Part shown: positions 53,715 to 63,016 of the stretch, one piece after another | Layout: each line of letters starts with the position of its first letter | How positions within the stretch are numbered: the stretch's first letter is position 1 | From: Sphingomonas sp. NFR04 | GTDB taxonomy: Bacteria > Pseudomonadota > Alphaproteobacteria > Sphingomonadales > Sphingomonadaceae | Direction: 5' to 3' | Length of the DNA stretch: 64,000 nt | Assembly (NCBI RefSeq): GCF_900114095.1 | Contig: NZ_FORV01000002.1 | Coordinates: forward strand, 372,001 to 436,000 | Translations under genes and position numbers: made by a program | The notes under the pieces: model-generated | What the model was told of the DNA's origin: nothing | Databases searched by the model: none | The model's input: only the letters and a program-made list of their open reading frames with translations

Positions 53715-56700
53715 TCAGGCGGCCGCCTGCAGCTTCATGCTCGCCGGGATCAGCGAGGCGGCCTGCACGCCCGGCATCGTCTCGATCCGCGCCGCCAGCT
53801 CGGTATCGAGCCGGAAACCGCGGCCGAGCATCACCGTCGCCTCGCCGCCCTCGATCGGCGCGTGGAGCAGGATCTCGCCCCTGCCCCCGCCGCGCAGCTC
53901 GCCGACCAAGGCTGCCAGTTGTGCCGGCACCGTCGGATCCTCGATACGGATCTCCAGGATCAGCTGGGTGGTGCCCGCCAGCGTGTCGAAGGGCTGCACC
54001 CGCTTCACCGCCGCGCGTGGGGTGTCCTCGCCGGCGCGCTTGTCGAGCTCCAGTGTCAGGATCGCGCAGCCGGTGCCGTTGGCGCAGGCCTCCATGTCCT
54101 TGGCGATCAGCTCCTCGAAGCACGAGGTCTGGATCTGCGCGCTGCGGTCCGAGATCGTCGCCATCAGATAGCGGTTGCCGCGCGCCGAGGTGCGGTAGCG
54201 GCAATCCTCGATCAGCGCGGCGATCTGGGCCGTGACCCGCGCGCCTTCGGGGATCTGCATGTCGGGCAGGCTCGCGATGTCGCGCACGCCCTGCCCGCGG
54301 AACAGATGCTCGTAGCGGTCGAGCGGATGCGCCGAGAAATAATAGCCGAAGGCATCCTTCTCGGCGTTGATCTTGTCGGACATCGACCAGACCGCGTCCT
54401 TGGGCACGGTGATCCCGCCGCCCGCCGGCTCGGCATCGCCGAACAGCCCGCCCTGCCCGCTCATCCGCGTGGCATGGTCGCGCTGGGCGACCGCGAGGAT
54501 CGTCTCCGCCGCCGCATGCACGCCCGCGCGATTGGGCTCGATGCTGTCGAACGCCCCCGCCGAGGCCAGCGTTTCAAGCTGGCGTTTGTTGAGCACGCGC
54601 GGATCGACCCGCTTGGCGAAATCGTCGAGGCTGGCGAAGCGGCCGTTCTTCTCGCGCTCTTCGACCAGCAGCTCCATCGCCCGCTCGCCCACGCCCTTGA
54701 GCGCGCCGAGCGCATAGCGCACCGCGAGCCCCTCGCCATGCGCCTGCACGGTGAAGTCGGCCTCGCTGGCGTTGATGTCGGGCGAGGTCGCCTCGATGCC
54801 GAGCCGGCGCATATCGTCGGCGAACACCGCCAGCTTGTCGGTCTGGTGGATGTCATAGGCCATCGAAGCCGCGAAGAATTCGTGCGGATGGTGCGCCTTC
54901 AGCCACGCCGTCTGGTAGGCGAGCAAGGCGTAGGCAGCGGCGTGCGACTTGTTGAAGCCATAGCCGGCGAACTTGTCGATCAAGTCGAACAGCTCGTTCG
55001 CCTTGGCCGCCGGGATGTCGTTGACCTCCTTGCAGCCCTTCACGAAGATGCTGCGCTGCGCATCCATCTCCGCCTTGACCTTCTTGCCCATCGCGCGCCG
55101 CAGCATGTCCGCGCCGCCCAGCGTATAGCCGGCGAGGATCTGCGCGGCCTGCATCACCTGTTCCTGGTAGACGAAGATCCCGTAGGTCTCGCCCAGGATC
55201 GGCTCGAGCAGGTCGTGCGGATAGACGATCGGCTCGCGACCGGCCTTGCGCGCGCCGAACATCGGGATGTTGTCCATCGGGCCCGGGCGGTAGAGCGAGA
55301 CGAGCGCGACGATGTCGCCGAAATTGGTCGGCCGCACCGCGGTCAGCGTGCGGCGCATGCCTTCGGATTCCAGCTGGAACACGCCCACCGTGTCGCCGCG
55401 CTGGAGGAGCGCGTAGACTTCCTCGTCGTCCCAATCGAGCCGGTCGAGATTGACGTCGATGCCACGCTTGGCGAGCAGCACCACCGCCTTCTTGAGCACC
55501 GACAGCGTCTTGAGGCCGAGAAAGTCGAACTTCACCAACCCCGCGCCTTCGACATTCTTCATGTCGAACTGGGTCACCGGCATGTCGGAGCGCGGATCGC
55601 GATACAGCGGCACCAGCTGGGCAAGCGGGCGGTCGCCGATCACCACGCCGGCGGCGTGGGTCGAGCTGTGGCGCGGCAGGCCCTCCATCCGCATGGAGAG
55701 GTCGACGAGGCGCTTCACATCCTCATTGCCGTTATATTCGGCGAGGAATTCGCTGACCCCGTTCAGCGTCCGCTCCAGGGTCCAGGGGTCGGTCGGATGG
55801 TTGGGGATCTGCTTGGCGAGGCGATCGACCTGGCCATAGCTCATCTGCAGCACGCGGCCGACGTCCTTGATCACCGCGCGCGCCTTCATCGTCCCGAAGG
55901 TGATGATCTGCGCGACGTGATCGCGGCCGTATTTCTCCTGGACGTAGCGGATCACTTCGCCGCGCCGGGTTTCGCAGAAGTCGATGTCGAAGTCGGGCAT
56001 CGAGACGCGTTCCGGGTTGAGGAAGCGTTCGAACAGCAGACCGAGCTTGAGCGGATCGAGATCGGTGATGGTCAGCGCCCAGGCGACGGCCGAGCCCGCG
56101 CCCGAACCACGCCCCGGCCCCACCGGAATGTCGTTCGACTTCGCCCATTGGATGAAGTCGGCCACGATCAGGAAGTAGCCCGGGAACCCCATCTGGATGA
56201 TGATGTCGAGCTCGAACTGGAGGCGCTGGTTATATACCTCCACTTCGGCGGGATCGGTGATGCCGGCGAAATCGAGCCGGTCCTTCAGCCCCGCCCAGCT
56301 GAGGTCGCGCAGCATCTTGGCCTCGCCCTCGCGATCGCCGGCGAGGCTGGGCAGGATCGGCTTGCGCTTGGGCGCGGCATAGGCGCAGCGCTGGGCGACG
56401 ACGAGGGTGTTCTCGATCGCCTCGGGCAGGTCGGCGAAACTGGTCTTCATCGTCTCGGCCGGCTTCAGCCAGTCGTCGGGCGAGGAGCGCGGGCGATCGT
56501 CGGTTTCGAGATAGGTCGAGTTGGCGATGCACAGCATCGCGTCATGCGCGCTGTAGAAATCGGCCTCGGCGAAGCATGCGGGGTTGGTGCCGACCAGCGG
56601 CAGGTTGCGCGCATAGGCGAGGTCGATCAGCTTGGCCTCGGCTCGCGTCTCGACATCGTTGTTGCGGCGGGCGATCTCGACATAGAGCCGCTCGGGGAAC

Positions 56701-57194
56701 AGCGCCTCGAGCTGCGCGACATAGGCCTCGGCAGTCTTGTCCTGCCCTTCGGCATAGAGCCGGGCGAGCGCGCCCTCAGCGCCGGCGGTGAGGCAGATCA
56801 GCCCGTCCGTGTGGCCGGTCAGCGCGGCGAAGGGCACATGCGCGTCTTCCTCGATCGGGCGATCGAGATGCGCTTGCGAGACGAGGTGGCAGAGATTTTC
56901 ATAGCCGGTCTGGTCCTGCGCATAGAGCGCCAGCCAGTCGATCGGCACGTTGAGCCCTTCGGCGAGGTTCGAGCGCTTTACCGCCAGCAGCGTGCCGACG
57001 ATCGGCTGGACGCCGGCCTTCTTGGCGGCGTCCGAAAAGCTCATTGCGGCATAGAGGCCGTTGCGATCGGCGACGGCGATGGCGGGGAAGCCGTGGTTCT
57101 TGGCGTGCTTGGCGATCGCCTTGGGGTCGATCGCCCCTTCAAGCATGGTGTAGCAGGAGAAAACCCGAAGCGGGACGAAACCGGAATGCGCCAT
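53715..57194 (-). CDS. dnaE: DNA polymerase III alpha subunit
   Basis: A 1159-residue replicative polymerase. The PHP domain is N-terminal. The catalytic aspartates lie in PDFDIDFCETRRGEV, followed by the thumb, fingers, helix-hairpin-helix and OB regions. The PHP metal motif is changed: the usual H-x-H near residue 10 (HLRVHS-type) reads PLRVFS, so the PHP site is probably inactive. The start ATG 57194 has no competing upstream frame. Proofreading would come from a separate DnaQ. Confidence 0.96.
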   Translation of the reverse strand: MAHSGFVPLRVFSCYTMLEGAIDPKAIAKHAKNHGFPAIAVADRNGLYAAMSFSDAAKKAGVQPIVGTLLAVKRSNLAEGLNVPIDWLALYAQDQTGYENLCHLVSQAHLDRPIEEDAHVPFAALTGHTDGLICLTAGAEGALARLYAEGQDKTAEAYVAQLEALFPERLYVEIARRNNDVETRAEAKLIDLAYARNLPLVGTNPACFAEADFYSAHDAMLCIANSTYLETDDRPRSSPDDWLKPAETMKTSFADLPEAIENTLVVAQRCAYAAPKRKPILPSLAGDREGEAKMLRDLSWAGLKDRLDFAGITDPAEVEVYNQRLQFELDIIIQMGFPGYFLIVADFIQWAKSNDIPVGPGRGSGAGSAVAWALTITDLDPLKLGLLFERFLNPERVSMPDFDIDFCETRRGEVIRYVQEKYGRDHVAQIITFGTMKARAVIKDVGRVLQMSYGQVDRLAKQIPNHPTDPWTLERTLNGVSEFLAEYNGNEDVKRLVDLSMRMEGLPRHSSTHAAGVVIGDRPLAQLVPLYRDPRSDMPVTQFDMKNVEGAGLVKFDFLGLKTLSVLKKAVVLLAKRGIDVNLDRLDWDDEEVYALLQRGDTVGVFQLESEGMRRTLTAVRPTNFGDIVALVSLYRPGPMDNIPMFGARKAGREPIVYPHDLLEPILGETYGIFVYQEQVMQAAQILAGYTLGGADMLRRAMGKKVKAEMDAQRSIFVKGCKEVNDIPAAKANELFDLIDKFAGYGFNKSHAAAYALLAYQTAWLKAHHPHEFFAASMAYDIHQTDKLAVFADDMRRLGIEATSPDINASEADFTVQAHGEGLAVRYALGALKGVGERAMELLVEEREKNGRFASLDDFAKRVDPRVLNKRQLETLASAGAFDSIEPNRAGVHAAAETILAVAQRDHATRMSGQGGLFGDAEPAGGGITVPKDAVWSMSDKINAEKDAFGYYFSAHPLDRYEHLFRGQGVRDIASLPDMQIPEGARVTAQIAALIEDCRYRTSARGNRYLMATISDRSAQIQTSCFEELIAKDMEACANGTGCAILTLELDKRAGEDTPRAAVKRVQPFDTLAGTTQLILEIRIEDPTVPAQLAALVGELRGGGRGEILLHAPIEGGEATVMLGRGFRLDTELAARIETMPGVQAASLIPASMKLQAAA

Positions 57195-57327
57195 GCCCGA
57201 ACCTAGGAGCGGAGTGCCCGAATTGCCAACCCGATGCGGCGCTTCTCCACAGCTTTTGCGCCCGACCGAGGGTTATCGCCGAAACGGATCGATCTACACC
57301 TGCACAACAATGAAGCTATGGTAAACG

Positions 57328-57377
57328 AAGCACGCGGCCGGAGCATCCACACACCTCCCGCTCCGGTCGTGCTTTTT
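57328..57377. terminator. terminator hairpin between gpx and dnaE
   Basis: The arms AAGCACG (57328-57334) plus CCGGAGC (57338-57344) pair with GCTCCGG (57360-57366) plus CGTGCTT (57368-57374), with one internal mismatch loop. On the plus side it ends in TTTTT. On the minus side it is followed by TTCGTTT and lies after the glutathione peroxidase stop, so it may terminate that gene and also plus-strand transcripts. Confidence 0.75.
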
Positions 57378-57391
57378 CCCTTGCAAGCAGC

Positions 57392-57874
57392 TTAGAGCAG
57401 CGCCTCGATATCCGCGCCGATCGTGCTCGGCGCCGTCGTCGGGGCATAGCGTGCCACCACCTCGCCCGCGCGGTTCACCAGAAACTTGGTGAAGTTCCAC
57501 TTGATCGCCTGGGTGCCCATCAGCCCCGGCGCCTGCGCCTTGAGCGCCTGGAACAAAGGCGCTGCCTCGCTGCCGTTGACGTCCACCTTGGCGAAGATCG
57601 GGAAGGTCACGTCATAGGTGAGCGAGCAGAAGCTGGCGATTTCCTCAGCATTGCCCGGCTCCTGTCCGCCGAACTGGTTGCACGGGAAGGCCAGCACCGA
57701 GAATCCGCGATCACGATAGGCGCGCCAGACCTGCTCCAGCTCCTTGTACTGCGGCGTGAACCCGCACTTCGACGCGGTGTTGACGATCAGCAGCACCTGG
57801 CCGGTGAATTTGGACAAGTCGCTGGTGGTGCCGTCCGGCAGCGTCACCGGAATGTCCGTGATCGCCTCGCTCAT
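57392..57874 (-). CDS. glutathione peroxidase-family thiol peroxidase
   Basis: A 160-residue peroxidase. The peroxidatic cysteine is in [12 protein letters not shown] (Cys37, where some relatives have selenocysteine), with [12 protein letters not shown] and the WNFTKFLVN tetrad region. Bacterial members usually use thioredoxin and reduce hydrogen and organic peroxides. Its start overlaps the stop of the lolD gene by 4 bases, so it is part of the lolC-lolD-gpx transcription unit. Confidence 0.9.
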   Translation of the reverse strand: MSEAITDIPVTLPDGTTSDLSKFTGQVLLIVNTASKCGFTPQYKELEQVWRAYRDRGFSVLAFPCNQFGGQEPGNAEEIASFCSLTYDVTFPIFAKVDVNGSEAAPLFQALKAQAPGLMGTQAIKWNFTKFLVNRAGEVVARYAPTTAPSTIGADIEALL

Positions 57875-58554
57875 GCCATTTCCTCCAGGCGCCCTTCGTG
57901 GAGCCGCACGACGCGGTCCATCCGCGCCGCCAGCCGTTCGTTGTGCGTCGCGACCAGGGCCGCCGAGCCCTCGTTGCGGACGAGGTTGAGGAACTCGCCG
58001 AACACGCGGTCCGAGGTCGCCTCGTCCAGATTGCCGGTCGGCTCGTCCGCCAGCACCAGCGGCGGCCGGTTGGCGAGCGCGCGGGCGACCGCAACGCGCT
58101 GCTGCTCGCCGCCAGACAGCTGGTTGGGCCGGTGGGTCAGCCGGTGGCCGAGCCCGAGCTGGGTGAGCAGCTCGGTCGCCCGTGCCTGCGCCGCCGCGCA
58201 GGTCGCGCCGCGGATCAGCTGCGGCAGCACGACATTCTCGGTCGCGTCGAAATCGGGGAGCAGATGGTGGAACTGGTAGATGAAGGCGAGCTTGTCGCGC
58301 CGCATCTCGGTCCGCCCGCCGGCAGGCAGCTGGGCCGCCTCCTCGCCGCCGATGCGGATCGATCCTTCGAACCCGCCCTCGAGCAACCCCACAGCTTGGA
58401 GCAGCGTCGACTTGCCCGACCCCGAAGGCCCGAGCAGCGCGACGATCTCGCCGGGCTGCACCGCCAGGTCGACCCCGCGCAGCACGTCGATCCGCACCCC
58501 GCCCTGCTCGAAGCTGCGGCGCAGGTCGCGCGTCTGGAGAACCGGGTCATTCAT
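57871..58554 (-). CDS. lolD: lipoprotein-releasing ABC transporter ATPase LolD
   Basis: A 227-residue ABC ATPase with Walker [10 protein letters not shown], the signature [10 protein letters not shown] and Walker [11 protein letters not shown]. It energises transfer of outer-membrane lipoproteins to LolA, together with the LolC/E-type permease encoded immediately upstream; the two genes overlap by 8 bases. Glutathione peroxidase follows. Confidence 0.92.
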   Translation of the reverse strand: MNDPVLQTRDLRRSFEQGGVRIDVLRGVDLAVQPGEIVALLGPSGSGKSTLLQAVGLLEGGFEGSIRIGGEEAAQLPAGGRTEMRRDKLAFIYQFHHLLPDFDATENVVLPQLIRGATCAAAQARATELLTQLGLGHRLTHRPNQLSGGEQQRVAVARALANRPPLVLADEPTGNLDEATSDRVFGEFLNLVRNEGSAALVATHNERLAARMDRVVRLHEGRLEEMA

Positions 58555-59797
58555 AGCGCAGCACCTGGACGGGATCGGTGCTCGCCGCCTTCCACGCAGG
58601 GTAGAGGGTGGCGAGGAAGGTGAAGAGCAGCGCCATCGCGCAGATCGCGATGGTCTGCAGCGGATCGGTCTTGGCGGGCAACTCGGTCAGGAAGCGCATC
58701 TGCGGGTCCCACACCTTCTGGCCGGTCACCAGCCCGATGAAGGTTGCCACGCCTTCACGATAGTTCACGATCAGGAAGCCCAGGATCATGCCGGCCAGCA
58801 CGCCCAGCGCGCCGATCGTGGTGCCGACGGTGACGAAGATGCGCATCAGCCCGCTCTTGCTCGCCCCCATCGTCCGCAGCACCGCGATGTCGCGGCGCTT
58901 CGCCTGCACCAGCATGATCAGCGACGAGATGATGTTGAACGCGGCGACCACCAGGATGATCGAAACCACGGTGAAGGTCACCGTCCGGTCGAGCGAGATC
59001 GCCTCGAACAGCTCGCGGTTCATCTGGCGCCAGTCGGTGATCTGGCCGATATTGGCGACCTTGTCGGCGAGCGGCCGGGTCACTTCCTCGATCTTCTCGG
59101 GCTTGTTGGTGTCGACGCGGATCATCTGCACCGAATCGCCGAGCAGCAGCAGCGTCTGCGCGTCCTGCATCGGCATGAGGATATAGGCCTTGTCGTAATC
59201 ATACACGCCGACCTCGAAGATCGCGGCGATGCGATACTGAACGATGCGCGGCATGGTGCCGAAGGGCGTTGCGGAGCCCTGCGGATTGATGATCGAGATC
59301 TGGCTGCCGATCGACGCGCCCAGCGATTCCGCCAGCCGCGATCCGATCGCGATCTGCTCGCTGCCCGGCTTGAGGTTCTTGAACGAGCCGAGGATCTCCT
59401 TCCCCTTCAGCGTCGGGTTGTTGAGGATGTCCTCCAGCCGGAGCCCGCGGACCAGCGCGAACTCGACGCGCCCGTTGTAGCTGGCGAACAGCGGCTGCTC
59501 GATCAGCGGGGTAGCGGCGGTGACGCCGGGGATCGCCCGTGCCTCGTCGGCGATGCGGCGCCAGTCGCGCAGCTGGCCGTTATAGCCCTGGACGACGGCA
59601 TGGCCGTTGAGCCCGGAGATCTTGTCGAACAGTTCGGCGCGAAACCCGTTCATAACGCTCATCACCACGATCAGCGCGGCGACGCCGAGCATCACGGCGA
59701 CCAGGCTGAAGCCGGCGACGACGGCAATAAACGCTTCGCTGCGCCCGGGCAGCAGATAGCGGCGGGCGATCATTCGCTCGTAGCGCGAGAGTAGCAT
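58547..59797 (-). CDS. lipoprotein-releasing ABC transporter permease LolC/LolE type
   Basis: A 416-residue FtsX-like permease with four transmembrane segments (one near residue 30, three in the C-terminal third) and a long periplasmic domain. It begins [19 protein letters not shown], typical of alphaproteobacterial single LolC/E proteins. It forms the membrane part of the Lol release machine with LolD. Only one permease gene is present here, as is common in alphaproteobacteria, so it may act as a homodimer (LolF-like). Confidence 0.92.
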   Translation of the reverse strand: MLLSRYERMIARRYLLPGRSEAFIAVVAGFSLVAVMLGVAALIVVMSVMNGFRAELFDKISGLNGHAVVQGYNGQLRDWRRIADEARAIPGVTAATPLIEQPLFASYNGRVEFALVRGLRLEDILNNPTLKGKEILGSFKNLKPGSEQIAIGSRLAESLGASIGSQISIINPQGSATPFGTMPRIVQYRIAAIFEVGVYDYDKAYILMPMQDAQTLLLLGDSVQMIRVDTNKPEKIEEVTRPLADKVANIGQITDWRQMNRELFEAISLDRTVTFTVVSIILVVAAFNIISSLIMLVQAKRRDIAVLRTMGASKSGLMRIFVTVGTTIGALGVLAGMILGFLIVNYREGVATFIGLVTGQKVWDPQMRFLTELPAKTDPLQTIAICAMALLFTFLATLYPAWKAASTDPVQVLRYE

Positions 59798-59949
59798 GGG
59801 GATCCTCTAGGGCCGGTTGCGCGGCGTGGGAAGCGTTCTGTTGCCGATTCGACACAGGCTTGCCGCAATCTGATGACGCCAAGCTGTCGACCGGTGACAA
59901 AGGCGCTCCAGGCTTCTACCAAGAAACCGTCGAAGCGCAGGCGCAAAAA

Positions 59950-60084
59950 GGCCACGGTTCGGGGAAGGTTCCCAGCTCCACAGGCGAGCAATCGCAAGTG
60001 TTTGAAGCGGGAACCTACTAAGGGGGCTGACGAGCAGTCGTCACGCAGGCGCCCGGGTCGGCAACGGCCCGGGCGTTTGCTTTT
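59950..60084 (+). ncRNA. candidate structured small RNA ending at a terminator
   Basis: A stretch with complementary arms (59966-59973 with 60009-60016) ends in a strong rho-independent terminator at 60050-60084 that belongs to no annotated plus-strand gene: the upstream lol genes run the other way. An expressed small RNA is therefore plausible. No known RNA family is recognised, and the 5' end given is a guess. Confidence 0.35.
60050..60084 (+). terminator. plus-strand intrinsic terminator
   Basis: CGCCCGGG (60050-60057) and CCCGGGCG (60068-60075) form an 8-bp stem around a 10-base loop, followed by TTTGCTTTT. No plus-strand protein gene precedes it. Confidence 0.8.
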
Positions 60085-60201
60085 CCAGGGCCTCTGCAGC
60101 CTGTTTCATCTCGGTACAATCTTCGCGCGGACTTGTTGCGCGCCTGCCGTGCTGGCGGCTTTCGCGACCATGCCCACCGCTGTCCTCGCCTCCCCACACG
60201 C

Positions 60202-60297
60202 CGTCATCCCCGCGGAAGCGGGGATCCATTTGCCAGGACGGTGCGGCACGTGCCGCGCCGGCTCCATCAATGGATCCCCGCCTTCGCGGGGATGACG
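60202..60297. repeat. double GTCATCCCCGC palindrome element
   Basis: The 29-nt arms 60202-60230 and 60269-60297 are near-perfect reverse complements (they differ only in the central GAAG of each half). Each half is itself the CGTCATCCCCGC hairpin seen at 39635-39662. The spacer contains a perfect 14-bp palindrome GCGGCACGTGCCGC (60243-60256). It sits downstream of the second TonB receptor. Confidence 0.85.
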
Positions 60298-60418
60298 TGG
60301 GCATGGGAGCGAGGACACACTTCAACACCAGCGGCCCAAAGGTATCGGGCGGAGCAGGTCGCCCTGCCCCGCCCGCTAACCTCCCCCGGCCATGGCGGGA
60401 GGCCAGTGCGTGTCACGA

Positions 60419-62794
60419 TCAGAAGGAACCGCTGATCGTGAAACCCCAGGTGCGCGGGTCGCCCGGCTGGCCGACGATCAGCCCAGTATTGCCCGACTGC
60501 ACCGAGAGCAGCTCGAAATAGCGCTTGTCGAAGGCATTCCGCACCCAGGCGAAGGCGTTGACCTTGCCCTTGCGATAGCCGAGCCGGAAGCTGGACAGCG
60601 CATAGCCGTCGATCCAGGTATAGGCGGAAGGCGACGGGTTGGACGAGAAGCGCGAGCGCCAGCTGCCGTCATAGCCGAGATAGACCTGCCCTTCCTGCAC
60701 CGGCACGTTCACTTCGCCGCCGAAGCCCAGCGCCCATTTCGAGATGCCCGGCAGCACCTGGCCGGAAATGTCGCAATTGGCTGGGCTGACGCCGCCGGGG
60801 GTGCCGGGCGCGCTCGGTGTCGCGCCGGTGGTGCCGCCCGAGAGCTCGGGCGGACACGGCGCGTCGCGGAAGCGGACGTACTTGGCGTCGGTATAGGCAC
60901 CGTTGACGTAGAGCTTGAAGCGGTCGGTCGGCTGGAAGTTGGAGTCGAACTCGACGCCGCGCACCCGCACCTTGTCGGCATTGGCGAGATAGCCGCGGAT
61001 CACGCCCAGCTGGCCGTTGGTCACGGTCGCCTGGTAATCCTTCACTTCGGTCCAGAAGCCGGCGAGATTGAGGGTCGCGCGGCGATCGAGGAACTGCGTC
61101 TTCAGGCCCAGCTCGAAATGGTTGACCTTCTCCGGCTTGACCGAGGCGGCGCCGAGGATCGGGTTGTTGTTCGCATCGAGCGGCAGGCCGGACAAGTTGA
61201 TGCCGCCCGATTTGAAGCTGCGCGCATAGGTTGCATAGCCGTGCACGTCGCGGGCGAAGTCATAGGAGAGCGTCGCGTCGCCCGAGACGTTCCAGTCGCT
61301 GAACCGCGCGGAGTAATTCTGCGGTGCCAGCACCCCGCGCTGGTCGGCGGTGAGCGTGGTGCTGCCCGCGCCGTTGGTGACCACCGCGAGGTACGATCCG
61401 GTCTTCTTGTCATAGTTCAGCCGCAGGCCGGGCTGGAAGCGCAGCTTCGGCACCACTTCCCAGTTGAGCTTGCCGAACACCGCGAAGCTGGTGTTGTCGA
61501 ACCCGATCGTGTTTTTCGAGGTGAGCCCGTTGAGCGTCGCGGGATTGTTGGCCGCCGCGCTGGTCGGGTTGAGCAGCCAGCGGCTCGCCGCGGGGCCCTG
61601 CACCTGCGAGCCCTGCGTGTCGATCGTCTGGTGGAAGACGAACACGCCCGCGGTATAGTCGAGCCTGTTCCTGCCGTTGGAGGCGATGCGCAGCTCCTGC
61701 GTCACCTGCTTCTGCTGCGACGGGTTCTGCGACACGGTGGTGATCGGCAGCCCGACGAAATCGCGGTCATTGGCCGGCTGCCAGTCCCAGTAGCGCCAGG
61801 CGCTCACCGAGGTGACCGTCGCCGGCCCCAGGTCCCAGTTCGCGACCAGCGAGGCGCCGCCGATCTCCTGTCGCGAATTGATGTCGGCATCGAGATCGGT
61901 GCGGCGGTCGAACGGATCGGTGCTCGGCGGCTTGTAGCCGAACGCCGCCGCCAGCGCGGCATATTGCCGGTTGAGCGGCCGCTGCGTCGCGCCGGTGCGG
62001 ACATAATATTGCACGCAGCACAGCGGGTTCTGCAGGTTGAAGTCACCCGACAGCGTCAGGTCCAGGTTCGGCGCCGCGCGCCACAGCAGCTGGCCGCGCA
62101 CGCCGTAATTGTCGAGCCGGTGGAGGTTGGTGTCCGACCTGGTGTCGTAGATCGTGCCCTGCCGCTTGGTCACCGAGGTCGAGAGGCGCACCGCCAGCTT
62201 GTCGTCGGCGATCGGCGCCGAGGCCGAGCCCTTGACCTGCAGGAAGTTGTAGTTGCCGGCGCTCACCTCATAGCGCACCTCCGGCGTGAAGCTCGGCTTG
62301 CGCGTGGTGATGTTGATCGCACCCGCCGTGGTGTTCTTGCCGTACAGCGTACCCTGCGGCCCGCGCAGCACCTCGACGCGCTCGACATCGACGAAATCGA
62401 AGGTCGAGGCGCCGACCCGGCCGATATAGACGCCGTCGACATAGAAGCCCACGCCCTGCTCGATCCCGTCATTGGTGAGGCCGAACGGCGCGCCGAGCCC
62501 GCGGATGTTGATCGCGGTGTTGCGCGGGTTGCTCGAATAGAATTGCAGCGCCGGCTGCGACTGCTGGATGCGGGACACGTTGAACGCCCCAGCCTCGGCC
62601 AGCGCCGCGCCGCTCAGCACCGAGATCGCGACCGGCACGTCCTGCACCCGCTCCTCGCGGCGCCGGGCGGTCACGACGATGTCGCCGTCCTGGTGCTGGG
62701 GCTCCTCGGCGACGGGCGGCGGCACGTCGGGATCGTGCGCGGCAGGCATCGCGGTGGACAGCAACAGCAGCGGAATCAGCGGCAGGCTCATCAT
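60419..62794 (-). CDS. TonB-dependent outer-membrane receptor
   Basis: A 791-residue receptor. It has a short signal peptide (MSLPLIPLLLLSTAMPA), a TonB-box-like DIVVTARRREERVQDVPVA, a plug with NIRGLGAPFGLTNDG and VEVLRGPQGTLYGKNTTAGAIN, and a barrel ending in Phe (WGFTISGSF). The plug signature is that of the FecA/FyuA-like receptors common in sphingomonads, which import siderophores, vitamins or carbohydrate derivatives. Its substrate is unknown and no regulator is adjacent. Confidence 0.92.
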   Translation of the reverse strand: MMSLPLIPLLLLSTAMPAAHDPDVPPPVAEEPQHQDGDIVVTARRREERVQDVPVAISVLSGAALAEAGAFNVSRIQQSQPALQFYSSNPRNTAINIRGLGAPFGLTNDGIEQGVGFYVDGVYIGRVGASTFDFVDVERVEVLRGPQGTLYGKNTTAGAINITTRKPSFTPEVRYEVSAGNYNFLQVKGSASAPIADDKLAVRLSTSVTKRQGTIYDTRSDTNLHRLDNYGVRGQLLWRAAPNLDLTLSGDFNLQNPLCCVQYYVRTGATQRPLNRQYAALAAAFGYKPPSTDPFDRRTDLDADINSRQEIGGASLVANWDLGPATVTSVSAWRYWDWQPANDRDFVGLPITTVSQNPSQQKQVTQELRIASNGRNRLDYTAGVFVFHQTIDTQGSQVQGPAASRWLLNPTSAAANNPATLNGLTSKNTIGFDNTSFAVFGKLNWEVVPKLRFQPGLRLNYDKKTGSYLAVVTNGAGSTTLTADQRGVLAPQNYSARFSDWNVSGDATLSYDFARDVHGYATYARSFKSGGINLSGLPLDANNNPILGAASVKPEKVNHFELGLKTQFLDRRATLNLAGFWTEVKDYQATVTNGQLGVIRGYLANADKVRVRGVEFDSNFQPTDRFKLYVNGAYTDAKYVRFRDAPCPPELSGGTTGATPSAPGTPGGVSPANCDISGQVLPGISKWALGFGGEVNVPVQEGQVYLGYDGSWRSRFSSNPSPSAYTWIDGYALSSFRLGYRKGKVNAFAWVRNAFDKRYFELLSVQSGNTGLIVGQPGDPRTWGFTISGSF

Positions 62795-62888
62795 GTTCCC
62801 CTAGATCGTTGCCGCAATCTCCACTGCATCGATGGGGTTTAGCGAGGAAGGAGATGTTTAGCGCCGCCTAGCCCGGATTGCAGCACCT

Positions 62889-62916
62889 CTTGAATCCGCG
62901 AACCGCAACACCAGAT
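62889..62916 (+). promoter_or_regulatory. putative RpoH (heat-shock) promoter
   Basis: CTTGAA (62889-62894) and CCAGAT (62911-62916) are 16 bp apart, close to the alphaproteobacterial RpoH pattern (CTTGAA ... CCCCATNT-like). The expected start of transcription near 62923 gives a leader of about 90 bases to the Hsp20 gene. Confidence 0.5.
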
Positions 62917-62922
62917 CAGCGT

Positions 62923-63016
62923 GGCGAGGCGCCGAACGGGCCTCGCACCGGTGTCGCGGCAGTTGGCCGGACATCGAATCACATGACGTTCAAATTGCTC
63001 ACAGGAGAATATGAAG
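62923..63016 (+). promoter_or_regulatory. putative ROSE-type RNA thermometer
   Basis: The leader of the Hsp20 gene ends in TTGCT (62995-62999), then AGGAG (63003-63007). The pairing of a U[U/C]GCU motif with the Shine-Dalgarno sequence is the hallmark of ROSE elements, which melt at heat-shock temperature to let ribosomes bind. Upstream parts of the leader (GGCGAGGC/GCCTCGC) can form further hairpins. Confidence 0.6.

Larger units (their letters stand above)
59798..60201. other. gene-free stretch between the Lol operon and a repeat, with candidate RNA
   Basis: No convincing protein gene is visible. It contains the lolC/E promoter side (59798-59860), paired arms AGGTTCCC (59966-59973) and GGGAACCT (60009-60016) and a plus-strand intrinsic terminator at 60050-60084. 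A plus-strand reading gives a highly basic peptide with no start codon context. The structured part is listed separately as a candidate RNA. Confidence 0.5.

Noticed and set aside
53679..57206. A 1175-codon open frame on the plus strand
   Set aside because: It is antisense to dnaE. High GC leaves stops rare in this frame; no domain is recognisable.
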